From Micromonospora tarensis (GTDB taxonomy: Bacteria > Actinomycetota > Actinomycetes > Mycobacteriales > Micromonosporaceae): a DNA stretch of 37,513 nucleotides. The position numbers and the translations under genes were made by a program. Within the stretch, counting starts at the first letter, position 1. Every line of letters begins with the position of its first letter. Shown here piece by piece: positions 16,494 through 24,596 of the stretch. The notes below the pieces were generated by a model. It had not been told where the DNA came from, did no database searches, and saw nothing but the letters and a program-made list of their open reading frames with translations. The stretch is from assembly GCF_016803395.1 (NCBI RefSeq), contig NZ_JAEVHL010000036.1, positions 1 through 37,513 on the forward strand, given 5' to 3'.

Positions 16494-17548
16494 CGCGGAG
16501 CGTTCTCACCCCGCTGCACATCGACGTACGGCGGGGCGCGGTCGCCGACCTGGGCGCGATCCTGGCGGATGGCCGGATCTCCTCCGGCGGCGACGTCGCG
16601 GTGGTGGTCGGCCCGGGTCAGGGTGCCCAGATCGCGGAGTTGATCCGGCCGTCGCTGCGCTCGGCGGACGTGTTCACCGTCGTCGGCGGCACCCTCGACG
16701 CGGCCGACGACCTGGGCGGGAAACTCCGCGCCCGGTCGTACGACGCGGTGGTGGGCATCGGCGGCGGCAAGACCATAGACGTCGCCAAGTACGCGGCCAC
16801 CCGACGGGGGCTGCCGATGGTCTCGGTGGCGACAAGCCTCGCCAACGACGGGATCGCCTCCCCGGTGGCCAGCCTGATCACCGACGGGATCAAGGGCTCC
16901 TACGGGGTGCACATCCCGATCGGGGTGATCGTCGACCTGGACTTCGTGGAGAGCGGCCCGGACCGGCACAACCGGGCCGGCATCGGCGACGTGGTCAGCA
17001 ACATCAGCGCGCTGGCCGACTGGGAGCTGTCCCGGCAGGTACGCGGCGAGCCGGTCGACGGGCTGGCCGCCTCGCTGGCCCGGGCGGGTGCCGAGGCGGT
17101 GCTCAACCACCCGGGTGACATGGCCGACGACGCGTTCGTCACGGTGCTCGCCGAGGCGTTGATCTCCAGCGGTCTGGCGATGGCGGTCGACGGCACCAGC
17201 CGACCGTGCAGCGGCGGCTGCCACGAGATCATGCACGCTGTCGACTCGCTCTTCCCCGGCACCGCCTCGCACGGCGAACTGGCCGGGCTGGGCGCGCTGT
17301 TCTGCACCTGGCTGCGGGGTGATCTACGCCGCTTCGGGGAGATGTCCGCCTGCCTGGCCCGGCACGGTCTGCCCCGGCTCCCGGCCGAGGTGGCCCTCAC
17401 CGACGACCAGTTCGTGGAGGCGGTGCAGTTCGCACCGCGTACCCGGCCGGACCGCTACACCATCCTGGAGCACCTGGCGCTGTCGCCTACCGAGACGCGG
17501 GAACGGCTGGCAGACTACGCCGGTGCAATCCGCGACCAGCTTGGCTGA
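16481..17548 (+). CDS. Glycerol-1-phosphate-dehydrogenase-like (EgsA/AraM family) dehydrogenase
   Basis: 355 residues from GTG at 16481, which overlaps the upstream gene by 13 bases. NAD(P)-binding GIGGGKTIDVAKYAA (92-106) and SVATSLANDGIASPVASL (115-132) precede the metal-binding residues: Asp170 in GIGDVVSNISALADW, His248 in SRPCSGGCHEIMH, and His264 in TASHGE. This order matches archaeal G1P dehydrogenase and Bacillus AraM, which reduce dihydroxyacetone phosphate to sn-glycerol-1-phosphate. The usual SGAEH is here SGGCH. Other members of the dehydroquinate-synthase/iron-ADH superfamily act on sugars, so G1P is likely but not proven. Its position between a cytidylyltransferase and a CDP-alcohol phosphotransferase suggests it makes the alcohol phosphate that is activated next. 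Confidence 0.8.
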   Translation: MPLLARSVLTPLHIDVRRGAVADLGAILADGRISSGGDVAVVVGPGQGAQIAELIRPSLRSADVFTVVGGTLDAADDLGGKLRARSYDAVVGIGGGKTIDVAKYAATRRGLPMVSVATSLANDGIASPVASLITDGIKGSYGVHIPIGVIVDLDFVESGPDRHNRAGIGDVVSNISALADWELSRQVRGEPVDGLAASLARAGAEAVLNHPGDMADDAFVTVLAEALISSGLAMAVDGTSRPCSGGCHEIMHAVDSLFPGTASHGELAGLGALFCTWLRGDLRRFGEMSACLARHGLPRLPAEVALTDDQFVEAVQFAPRTRPDRYTILEHLALSPTETRERLADYAGAIRDQLG

Positions 17549-18245
17549 CCCCCGTCCCACCGTCGCCGACTTCCACCGGGTTAACCGGGGCGGCGGCCTG
17601 TTCAGCGAGTCGATCAGCCAGTGGCTGGGGGCCGTCTTCGCGCTGGTCGCCCAGCGGCTGGGGCTGCGACCGACAGTCCTGACCATGACCAACCTGGTGC
17701 TCGGCCTGGCCACCTCGGTCACCGTCGTGGCGCTCGCCGGCCCGGTCGCCGCCGGCGACGTACCGGCCTGGGTGGTCGGTCTGCTCGCCCTGGTCGGCTG
17801 GCAGGTGGCGTACTCCCTGGACTGCGCGGACGGGCAGCTTGCCCGGGTCACCGGCCAGGGCAGCGCGGCCGGCGCCCGGATCGACATCCTCTGCGACGTG
17901 GCCGCGCAGATCGCCCTGGTGGCCGCGCTGGCCGCCACCGCCGTGGCGCAGGAGCCGTCGACGCCGACCTGGCTGGTGGCCACCTTCGCCGGCACCTGGA
18001 TGGTCAACCTGGTCACGTCGGTGATGCAGGCCGGCCCGAACGCGGCCAGCATGGTCACCTCGACCTCGCTGCCGGTGCGCCTGGTGAAGCTGGTCCGCGA
18101 CTACGGCGCGGTGGTCTTCGTGGCCGCCCTGGTGCTGGCCGTGGCCCCCGCGCTGGTGCTCTGGGTGCTGGTCGCCTTCACCATCGTCAACGGCGGCTTC
18201 CTGCTCGCCAGCATCGCCTTCTCCGCCCGCGCCTCCATGCGCTGA
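17523..18245 (+). CDS. CDP-alcohol phosphotransferase (CDP-alcohol phosphatidyltransferase family)
   Basis: 240 residues with about six hydrophobic helices. The complete catalytic signature is present: DCADGQLAR (100-108), eight residues, then GARIDILCD with Asp121 and Asp125, matching D-x2-D-G-x2-A-R-x8-G-x3-D-x3-D. These enzymes transfer a phosphoalcohol from a CDP-alcohol to a hydroxyl group, with two metal ions held by the four aspartates, at the membrane. The natural donor would be the product of the LicC-like gene. GTG at 17523 overlaps the dehydrogenase end by 26 bases. The acceptor could be a lipid, inositol or glycan. The 40 N-terminal residues before the first helix are soluble and contain RPTVADFHRVNRGGGLFSE. 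Confidence 0.85.
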   Translation: MQSATSLADPRPTVADFHRVNRGGGLFSESISQWLGAVFALVAQRLGLRPTVLTMTNLVLGLATSVTVVALAGPVAAGDVPAWVVGLLALVGWQVAYSLDCADGQLARVTGQGSAAGARIDILCDVAAQIALVAALAATAVAQEPSTPTWLVATFAGTWMVNLVTSVMQAGPNAASMVTSTSLPVRLVKLVRDYGAVVFVAALVLAVAPALVLWVLVAFTIVNGGFLLASIAFSARASMR

Positions 18246-18319
18246 GGCGTCCAGCCCAGCCCAGACCCTCGCCCACCCGTCCGCCCGCGCCCGTAACGCG
18301 GCGGGCACCGCGCCCGCTC

Positions 18320-18395
18320 AAGATCACGCTCGATCCAGGAAGCAGTTCCATCCGGCTGCTCCGAGGCCACTACAACTTGGATCGAGCGCGATCTT
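18320..18395. repeat. Large 18-bp inverted repeat with 40-base loop
   Basis: The left arm (18320-18337, AAGATCACGCTCGATCCA) and right arm (18378-18395, TGGATCGAGCGCGATCTT) pair at 17 of 18 positions. Within the loop, AGCAG and CTGCT can form a second stem. The element lies between convergent genes, so it can act as a bidirectional terminator, but it is much larger and less GC-rich than the other terminators here and may be a dispersed palindromic repeat. Confidence 0.65.
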
Positions 18396-18435
18396 GAGGA
18401 TGTCGGCCGCGCGGGGCGGGCCGCCCGGGACGAGG

Positions 18436-19706
18436 TCAGACGTGGTTGGGGGTCCGGGCCAGGCCGGCGTAGATGTTAACGAGCTGCCTGGTGACCACGT
18501 CCGGGTGGAAGATGCGCTCGTAGCGGGCGCGGGCGGCCACTGTCAGCGCGGACGCACCGGCGCGGGCGACCGGCAGGGCGGCCGCGAGCGCGGCCGGCTC
18601 CGGGGCGACCACCCAACCGGCCTCGCCCAGGTCGATCCCCGCCGGCATGGCTGACCCGCCGCCGCCCCCGGCGACCGCGGAGGCGATCTCGGCGGGCCCG
18701 GTGCCGGCGGGCTCGTGCGGGGCGTCGGCCCCGACCAGGTACGGAATGCCGCCCAACGCCGTACCGAGCACCGGCCGCCGCTCGCCAACGCCTCGATGAT
18801 CACGGTGGGCAGCACGTCGTGCCACATCGCGGCGACGATCACCACAGCGCTCGCCTCGACCGCGGCCCGCACCCCGGCCCGGTCGAGCTGCCCGAGGTAG
18901 ACCACGTCGGGTCGTTCGGCGGCGGCCGCCTCCACCAGTGGACGCAGCTCACCGTCGCCGGCCACCCGCAGCGTGCCCAGCGCACCCACCGGGTGTCGAC
19001 GCCAGGCGTCCAGCAGCAGGTCGACGCCCTTCTCCGGGGAGAGCCGGGCCATGTAGAGGAACCCGTCACCGAGCGGCACCGGTCGGCCCGGGTCGGGTAC
19101 CGAGTTCGGCTTCACCACGATGCGTTCGTCCGGAATGCCGTAGTCGCGGAGGTGGTCGGCGATCGCCGAGGTCAACGCGATGTACCGGTCCACCGAGCGC
19201 CAGGTGCCCCGGTGCACGGCCAGGGTGGTCGCCATCAGCGCGCTCTGCGCCGCCGAGTCCCGGTAGCAGCGGTGCTTGATGGCCGGCACCCCCAGCGCCC
19301 GCCCCTTGCAGTCCTGACAGATCACGCCGTCCCGGAAGTAGATCCCCGACGAGCAGACCTGCCGGTAGTTGTGCACCGTCTGCACCACCGGCACGCCGTG
19401 CCGGTGCGCGGTCCGCACCACCCAGGGCGAGATCAGCGGGTACGGGTTGTGCAGGTGCAGCACGTCCGGTCGGTGCTCGGTGAGCAGCCGGCTCAGGTCC
19501 TGCTGGGCGCGCGGCGCCCAGATCGGCGAGATCGGCAGCAGCGCCTTGGCGGCCTTCGACATCGACGGGATCTCGTCCGAGCTGCGGATGAAGGGCAGCA
19601 CCTCGACGCCGGCGGCGGTGAGCTGGGCGATCTCCGAGTCGACGATCGTGTTCTCACCGGAGGGCTGGGCCTCCCGGTACCGGTTGTGCGCCACCACAAT
19701 TCTCAC
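18436..19706 (-). pseudogene. GT4-family glycosyltransferase with an apparent one-base deletion
   Basis: Two frames join near 18788. The long N-terminal part starts VRIVVAHNRYREAQPSGEN (GTG 19706) and runs through LHLHNPYPLISPW, VQTVHNYRQVC, the GT4 donor-site LSPEKGVDLLLDAW and VLPTVIIEALASG. The C-terminal part, in another frame, continues RPVLGTALGGIPYLVGAD to the stop at 18436. One extra C in the GGCGGCC tract restores ALASGRPVLGTALGG, and the length becomes exactly 424 codons. GT-B glycosyltransferases of this type use nucleotide sugars to build glycans or glycolipids in the cytosol. A Cys-rich segment (ICQDCKG) with a possible metal site is typical of one GT4 subgroup. Either a real frameshift or a sequencing error. 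Confidence 0.8.
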
Positions 19707-19758
19707 GGAGCTTGCCTCTCGTTCGCGGCTGTGCCGACTGTTGCTCGCGACTGTGAGG

Positions 19759-19826
19759 CTCGCAAGCTCACGCCTCGCGCTCGCGGTGGGAACTCGCAGG
19801 CTCATTCCTCACGCTCACGGCAAAGA
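19759..19826. repeat. Two imperfect tandem copies of a 34-base unit
   Basis: Copies begin CTCGCAAGCTCACGCC (19759) and CTCGCAGGCTCATTCC (19793) and share CTCGC, GCTCA, CCTC and CGCTC blocks in the same order. A weaker related stretch lies at 19711-19735. They occupy the divergent promoter region between the GT4 and Fpg-like genes. Confidence 0.55.
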
Positions 19827-19830
19827 AGGC

Positions 19831-19836
19831 TACCGT
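19831..19836 (+). promoter_or_regulatory. Probable -10 box of the Fpg-like gene
   Basis: TACCGT, six bases, then GTG at 19843, with no Shine-Dalgarno: leaderless geometry. The tandem repeats just upstream cover the expected -35 region. Confidence 0.45.
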
Positions 19837-19842
19837 TGGGTC

Positions 19843-20703
19843 GTGCCCGAACTACCGGAGGTTGAGGCGCTCGCGGGTTACCTGCGGCAGCGCGCGGTGG
19901 GGCGGCGTGTCGACCGGCTGGAGATCGCCGCGATCAGCGCCCTGAAGACGTACGAACCGGCCCCGAGCGAGGTGACCGGTCGGGCGGTGGTCGATGCCAC
20001 CCGGCACGGCAAGTTCCTCGACGTGCTCTTCGAGGGCGATCTGCACCTGGTGGTGCACCTGGCCCGGGCCGGCTGGCTGCACTACCGGGAGGCGTTCCCG
20101 GCGACCACCCCGCTGCGCCCGGGCAAGGGCCCGATCGCGGTGCGGGTACGCCTGGACGACGGCTCCGGCTTCGACCTGACCGAGGCCGGCACGCAGAAGA
20201 AGCTGGCCGCGTATCTGGTCACCGACCCCGCGACGGTCCCCGGGGTGGCCAAGCTCGGCCCGGACGCGCTCGCCGCCGATCTGCCCACCTTCGCCGAGCG
20301 GCTGCGCAGCCGTCGAGGGCAGGTCAAGGGGGTGTTGACCGACCAGGCGGTGCTGTCCGGGGTGGGCAACGCGTACTCCGACGAGATCCTGCACGCCGCG
20401 AAGCTGTCCCCGTTCGCGATCACCGATCGGCTCACCGACGCCCAGATCGCCACCCTGCACGCCGCGACCCGGCAGGTCCTCGGCGACGCGGTGGAGCGCT
20501 CCCTCGGTTCGCGGGCCGCCGAACTCAAGGGCGAGAAGCGCTCCGGGTTGAAGGTGCACGCCCGCACCGGGCTGCCCTGCCCGGTGTGCGGAGACACCGT
20601 GCGGGAGGTGTCGTTCGCCGACTCCAGCCTCCAGTACTGCCCGACCTGCCAGACCGGCGGAAAGCCGCTCGCTGACCGTCGGTTGTCCCGCCTCGTACGG
20701 TGA
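19843..20703 (+). CDS. Formamidopyrimidine-DNA glycosylase / Nei-family protein
   Basis: 286 residues. Pro2 and Glu3 (after processing, PELPEVE) are the catalytic N-terminal residues of the Fpg/Nei family. The helix-two-turn-helix is SGVGNAYSDEILHAAKLSPF, and the C-terminal zinc finger has cysteines in CPVCG and CPTC followed by QTGGK. The enzyme removes oxidised bases and nicks DNA at the site (base-excision repair). The finger differs from the textbook Fpg finger, and the enzyme may be a Nei-like paralogue, so no symbol is given. GTG at 19843 is fixed by the N-terminal proline. The gene is divergent from GT4. Confidence 0.9.
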   Translation: MPELPEVEALAGYLRQRAVGRRVDRLEIAAISALKTYEPAPSEVTGRAVVDATRHGKFLDVLFEGDLHLVVHLARAGWLHYREAFPATTPLRPGKGPIAVRVRLDDGSGFDLTEAGTQKKLAAYLVTDPATVPGVAKLGPDALAADLPTFAERLRSRRGQVKGVLTDQAVLSGVGNAYSDEILHAAKLSPFAITDRLTDAQIATLHAATRQVLGDAVERSLGSRAAELKGEKRSGLKVHARTGLPCPVCGDTVREVSFADSSLQYCPTCQTGGKPLADRRLSRLVR

Positions 20704-20791
20704 GTAATTCCACTTCGCGACTACGGAGCGGAATCACCCTTACTGAGCCGAAGCTCCGGTCCGCCATTCTCGCCACGCGCGCATCCATCGG

Positions 20792-20797
20792 TATAGT
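20792..20797 (+). promoter_or_regulatory. Probable -10 box before the sugar-phosphate transferase leader
   Basis: TATAGT is the best consensus -10 in the 270-base gap between the Fpg-like and sugar-transferase genes. No convincing -35 was found. Transcription would begin near 20804, giving a leader of about 170 bases. Confidence 0.4.
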
Positions 20798-20803
20798 GGC
20801 CCG

Positions 20804-20976
20804 GTCCCCGGCTTCTGAAATGGTGCGGAGCCGGCCAGATCCCGCCGGCACCATCGGTCGCCAATCTCCTTCGGGGCGGCGACCGGTCGGAGCTCCCGTG
20901 GGAGACTGGGACGGTGGGCGACCCGGGCCCTCACGCCGAGTGAGCGGCCCGTGTCATGCGGGAGGACATGGGTGAG
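20804..20976 (+). ncRNA. Candidate structured 5' leader RNA (unclassified)
   Basis: Four successive potential stems: ATGGTGC/GCACCAT (20820-20826 with 20848-20854); CGGTCGCC/GGCGACCG (20855-20862 with 20878-20885), capped by an inner CTCC-TTCG-GGGC hairpin; CTCC/GGAG (20893-20896 with 20901-20904); and GGGCCCTCAC/GTGAG-C-GGCCC (20925-20934 with 20940-20950). The inner hairpin has the C(UUCG)G tetraloop typical of real RNA structures. A ribosome site (GGGAGGA) follows at once. No known riboswitch class was recognised. GC-rich sequence forms stems by chance, so this remains a candidate. Confidence 0.4.
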
Positions 20977-22539
20977 GTGACGGCAAGCCTCCAGCGCCCG
21001 GTAACCAACGAAGGCCGGAGCAGACTCGTGCGGCACGTCGACAGCTTCGAGATCCAGCCGCCGACGCCGCCGTCACACAACGGCGTGCCCCGGTCGGCGT
21101 GGACCAGGGCGCGACGTCGTGTCTCCCGGTGGCACCGTCCCTACATCGCGATCCTGCTGTTGCTCGACTTCGGCGCGGCCGCGTTCGCTAGTTGGATCGC
21201 CATCCAGCTCTTCGACCAGGCCGCCTCCGGGTTCACCGGCACCAACCAGGACCCGACCTGGTTCCACACCATCTCCTACCTGCTGCTTCCGCTCGGCTGG
21301 GTGGTCATCCTCTGGAGCAACCGGGCGTACGACCGGCGCTATCTGGGGCTCGGCCCGGACGAGTTCAAGCGGGTGATCCGGGCCGCGGTGACGGTCGCCG
21401 CGAGCGTCTCGTTCCTCGCCTTCGCCACCAAGACCGCGCTGTCCCGGTGGACGGTAGGCACGGCCCTGCTCGGCGCCCTGCTGCTGATCCTGTGGTGCCG
21501 CTTCGTGGCCCGTTGGGCGCTGCACTACATCCGCCGGCGGGCCGGGCAGGCCGCCCACCGGATGGTGCTGGTCGGCACCCTGCCCGAGTGCCTTGAGGTC
21601 TACGCGGCGGTCACCCGCAGCCCGGCGGCCGGGCTGATGCCGGTCGCCATCCACATCACCGACGGCTACGCGGCGGCCCGGGGGATGCCCACCCCGGTGC
21701 CGGTGTACGCCGGTCGCGACGTGCTGGCCCTGGTCCGCGAGGTCGGCGGGGACACCATCGCCGTCTGCGGGTCGGCCAGCGCCGAGCCGGGCGAGCTGCG
21801 CCGGTTGGCCTGGCAGTTGGAGGGCTCCGGGGTCGACCTGGTGGTCGCGCCGCAGCTCACCGACATCGCCGGCCCCCGGGTGCACATCCGGCCGATCGAG
21901 GGCCTGCCGCTGCTGCACGTCGAGGAGCCGACCCTCTCCGGGCCGGCCCTGCTGGCCAAGAACCTGATGGACCGGGTCGCCGCCGGTCTCGGCCTGCTGC
22001 TGCTGATCCCGCTCTTCCTGGCCATCGCCGTGGCGATCCGGATCTCCGACCCGGGGCCGGTCTTCTTCCGCCAGCCCCGGGTGGGGCACGAGGGGCGCAC
22101 GTTCCGGGTGTGGAAGTTCCGGACCATGTACGTCGACGCGGAGGACCGGCTGGCCAGCCTGGTCGACCGGAACGAGACCGACGGCATGCTGTTCAAGATG
22201 AAGGAGGACCCCCGGGTCTTCCCGGTCGGCCGCTTCCTCCGGGCCACCTCGCTGGACGAGCTGCCGCAGCTGATCAATGTGCTCTGGGGTGAGATGTCGC
22301 TGGTCGGGCCCCGCCCGTTGCCGGCCGACGACGGTGACTTCCTGGGTGACGTGCGCCGCCGGCTGCTGGTCCGCCCGGGCATGACCGGCCTGTGGCAGGT
22401 CTCCGGCCGCTCCGACCTGTCCTGGGACGAGTCGGTGCGCCTGGACCTCTACTACGTCGACAACTGGTCGCTCGCGTACGACCTCAGCATCCTGTGGCGC
22501 ACCGTCGGGGTAGTGCTCGCCCGCAAGGGCGCGTACTAG
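20977..22539 (+). CDS. Polyprenyl-phosphate sugar-1-phosphate transferase (WbaP/CpsE-like)
   Basis: About 520 residues. Five predicted transmembrane helices lie in the N-terminal 190 residues (first at YIAILLLLDFGAAAFASWI), then a Rossmann-like soluble segment (VLVGTLPECLEVYAAV). The C-terminal bacterial sugar-transferase domain follows, with KNLMDRVAAGLGLLLL, ISDPGPVFFRQPRVGHEG, FRVWKFRTMYVDAEDR and LRATSLDELPQLINVLWG, MSLVGPRP. This domain moves sugar-1-phosphate from a nucleotide sugar to undecaprenyl or decaprenyl phosphate, the first step of exopolysaccharide or glycoprotein glycan assembly. GTG at 20977 is favoured by GGGAGGA about 11 bases upstream; ATG at 20956 (527 residues) is the alternative. 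Confidence 0.9.
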   Translation: MTASLQRPVTNEGRSRLVRHVDSFEIQPPTPPSHNGVPRSAWTRARRRVSRWHRPYIAILLLLDFGAAAFASWIAIQLFDQAASGFTGTNQDPTWFHTISYLLLPLGWVVILWSNRAYDRRYLGLGPDEFKRVIRAAVTVAASVSFLAFATKTALSRWTVGTALLGALLLILWCRFVARWALHYIRRRAGQAAHRMVLVGTLPECLEVYAAVTRSPAAGLMPVAIHITDGYAAARGMPTPVPVYAGRDVLALVREVGGDTIAVCGSASAEPGELRRLAWQLEGSGVDLVVAPQLTDIAGPRVHIRPIEGLPLLHVEEPTLSGPALLAKNLMDRVAAGLGLLLLIPLFLAIAVAIRISDPGPVFFRQPRVGHEGRTFRVWKFRTMYVDAEDRLASLVDRNETDGMLFKMKEDPRVFPVGRFLRATSLDELPQLINVLWGEMSLVGPRPLPADDGDFLGDVRRRLLVRPGMTGLWQVSGRSDLSWDESVRLDLYYVDNWSLAYDLSILWRTVGVVLARKGAY

Positions 22540-22561
22540 CAGGAGGAGCCGGGATCGCCGC

Positions 22562-23788
22562 GTGGGTGGCAACCTTTCCGCCGTGGTCGGCGTCGTCTCG
22601 CTGGTCACCGCGTTGACCGCGGCCCTGCTGGCGGTGCTGCGGCTGCGGGCCCGTCGGGGCATCGCCACCGCCACCCAGCGGGCCACCTACGAGGTGCTGC
22701 ACACCGCCGGCCTGGCCGCCGAGCCGCTGCGGGCCGGGTTGAGCGAGGCTGGCGCGGCGAAGGCCGTACGCCATCTGCGGGCGCTGGTGGGCGCGGTCGG
22801 GCTGGCGCTCACCGACGCCGACCGGCTGCTGGCCCTCGACGGGCGCGGCACGCACCACGGCGAGCAACTGTTGACGGCAGCCCAGCGGACGGTGGATTCC
22901 GGCCGCTCGACCGTGCTGGGTGAGCAGGAGCTGCGCTGCGACCGGGTGGACTGCCCGATCCGGGGGGCGGTGGTCGCGCCGTTGCAGGGGGCGGACGGCC
23001 GGGTGGTCGGCGCGCTGGTGGCGATCGCCGACAGCCCACCGCCGCCGGGGTTGGTGCAGGCCACCCTGGAGACGGCGCACTGGGCCGGCAACCAGCTCGC
23101 CCTGGCCGAGCTGGACTCGTCCCGGGAGCGGCTGGCCCGTGCGGAGATCCGGGCGTTGCGGGCGCAGATCAGCCCGCACTTCATCTACAACGCGCTGACC
23201 GCGATCGGCTCGTTCGTGCGCACCGATCCGGAGCGGGCCCGGGAGCTGATCCTGGAGTTCGCGGAGTTCACCAGGTACTCGTTCCGGGCGCACGGGGAGT
23301 TCACCACCCTGGCCGAGGAGCTGCGGTCGATCGACCGTTATCTGACCATCGAGCGGGCCCGGTTCGGGGACCGGTTGCAGGTGCGGTTGCAGATCGCCCC
23401 GGAGGTGCTGCCGGTGACGCTGCCGTTCCTCTGCCTCCAGCCGTTGGTGGAGAACGCGGTTCGCCACGGGTTGTCCCGCAAGCCGGGCACGGGCATGGTG
23501 AGCATCGAGGCCCGGGACGCGGGTGCCGAGTGCCACATCACGGTGGAGGACGACGGAGTGGGAATGGATCCGACCACGCTGACCGCCGGCATCGCCGAGC
23601 TGGCTCGCGGCGCCGGCGACCCGGGCGACGACACCGGCCAGCACGTCGGCCTCTCCAACGTCGACGAGCGGCTGCGGTCGGTCTTCGGGGACCGGTTCGG
23701 CCTGGTCGTGGAGACCGGGTTGGGCTCGGGCACCAAGGTGAGCATGCGGGTGCCGAAGTTCCATCCGGGTGTCCGGGCCGGGTCGTGA
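22562..23788 (+). CDS. LytS-type sensor histidine kinase (GAF-like, His_kinase)
   Basis: 408 residues. One hydrophobic segment (about 5-25) anchors the protein; residues 45-185 look like a GAF-type sensor (RALVGAVGLALTDADRLLAL, VVAPLQGADGRVVGALVAIA). The phosphoacceptor His206 is in LRAQISPHFIYNALTAIGSF, as in LytS/YehU kinases. The ATPase part has LVENAVRHG, VEDDGVGMD and HVGLSNVDERL. GTG at 22562 has AGGAGGAG about 15 bases upstream, somewhat far. Its stop overlaps the LytTR regulator start by 4 bases. LytS-type systems often sense extracellular small molecules such as pyruvate and control a nearby transporter; two carboxylate symporters lie 5-12 kb downstream. Confidence 0.88.
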   Translation: MGGNLSAVVGVVSLVTALTAALLAVLRLRARRGIATATQRATYEVLHTAGLAAEPLRAGLSEAGAAKAVRHLRALVGAVGLALTDADRLLALDGRGTHHGEQLLTAAQRTVDSGRSTVLGEQELRCDRVDCPIRGAVVAPLQGADGRVVGALVAIADSPPPPGLVQATLETAHWAGNQLALAELDSSRERLARAEIRALRAQISPHFIYNALTAIGSFVRTDPERARELILEFAEFTRYSFRAHGEFTTLAEELRSIDRYLTIERARFGDRLQVRLQIAPEVLPVTLPFLCLQPLVENAVRHGLSRKPGTGMVSIEARDAGAECHITVEDDGVGMDPTTLTAGIAELARGAGDPGDDTGQHVGLSNVDERLRSVFGDRFGLVVETGLGSGTKVSMRVPKFHPGVRAGS

Positions 23789-24573
23789 GCGAACGGACCG
23801 GGACGGGTGCGGTGAACGCGTCCGGCTTCCTCCGGGTGCTGGCCGTGGACGACGAGCCGCCCGCGCTCGACGAGTTGGCGTACCACCTGCGGGCCGACCC
23901 CCGGGTGGCCCGGCTGCACACGGCCGGGGACGCCACCGAGGCGCTGCGGCTGCTGCGCGACGGCGACGTGGACGTGGTCTTCCTGGACATCCGGATGCCC
24001 GGCCTGGACGGCATGGAGCTGGCCCGGGTGCTGCGCCGCTTCGCCCGGCCACCGGCGATCGTGTTCGTCACCGCGTACGACGACGGCGCGGTGGACGCCT
24101 TCGACCTGGGCGCCACCGACTACGTCCGCAAACCAGTTCGGGCCGAGCGGCTGGCCGAGTCGTTGCGCCGGGTGATCGGCTCGCGGGTGGTGCCGTCGCA
24201 CCCGGCGGCGCTGGCCCGCGCGGAGGAGGACCCGACCATCCCGATCGAGTTGGCCGGCACCACCCGGATGCTGCCCCGCTCGGCGGTGCGGTGGGTGGAG
24301 GCGCAGGGGGACTACGCCCGGTTGCACACCGCGGAGGGGTCGCATCTGGTGCGGGTCTCGCTGGCCACGTTGGCGGAGCGGTGGGCCGATGCCGGTTTCG
24401 TCCGGGTGCACCGGTCGTACCTGGTGCAGCTGAAGTTGATCGCCGAGCTGCGGCTGGTCAACTCCGGTTACGTGGTGGTGATCGACTCCACCGAACTGCC
24501 GGTGAGCCGGCGGCATACCCGGGAGCTGAAGGACAAGCTGGTCAGGGCGGCGAAGCAGGACTGGAGCCGGTGA
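23785..24573 (+). CDS. LytTR-family response regulator
   Basis: 262 residues. Receiver domain about 16-132 with VDDEPP, phosphoacceptor Asp68 in VVFLDIRMPG, VTAYDD and YVRKPV. The C-terminal LytTR DNA-binding domain (about 155-255) has RWVEAQGDYARLHTAEG, VRVHRSYLVQL and LPVSRRHTRELKD. LytTR domains bind imperfect direct repeats. GTG at 23785 overlaps the kinase stop (GTGA), so the pair is coupled. Candidate targets are the symporter operons downstream. Confidence 0.92.
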   Translation: MSERTGTGAVNASGFLRVLAVDDEPPALDELAYHLRADPRVARLHTAGDATEALRLLRDGDVDVVFLDIRMPGLDGMELARVLRRFARPPAIVFVTAYDDGAVDAFDLGATDYVRKPVRAERLAESLRRVIGSRVVPSHPAALARAEEDPTIPIELAGTTRMLPRSAVRWVEAQGDYARLHTAEGSHLVRVSLATLAERWADAGFVRVHRSYLVQLKLIAELRLVNSGYVVVIDSTELPVSRRHTRELKDKLVRAAKQDWSR

Positions 24574-24596
24574 GTCGGGAATGAACCGGCGCCTGC

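Noticed and set aside
20804..20976. Known riboswitch (c-di-GMP, c-di-AMP, cobalamin)
   Set aside because: None of the conserved cores I know could be found; the region is described only as an unclassified structured leader.
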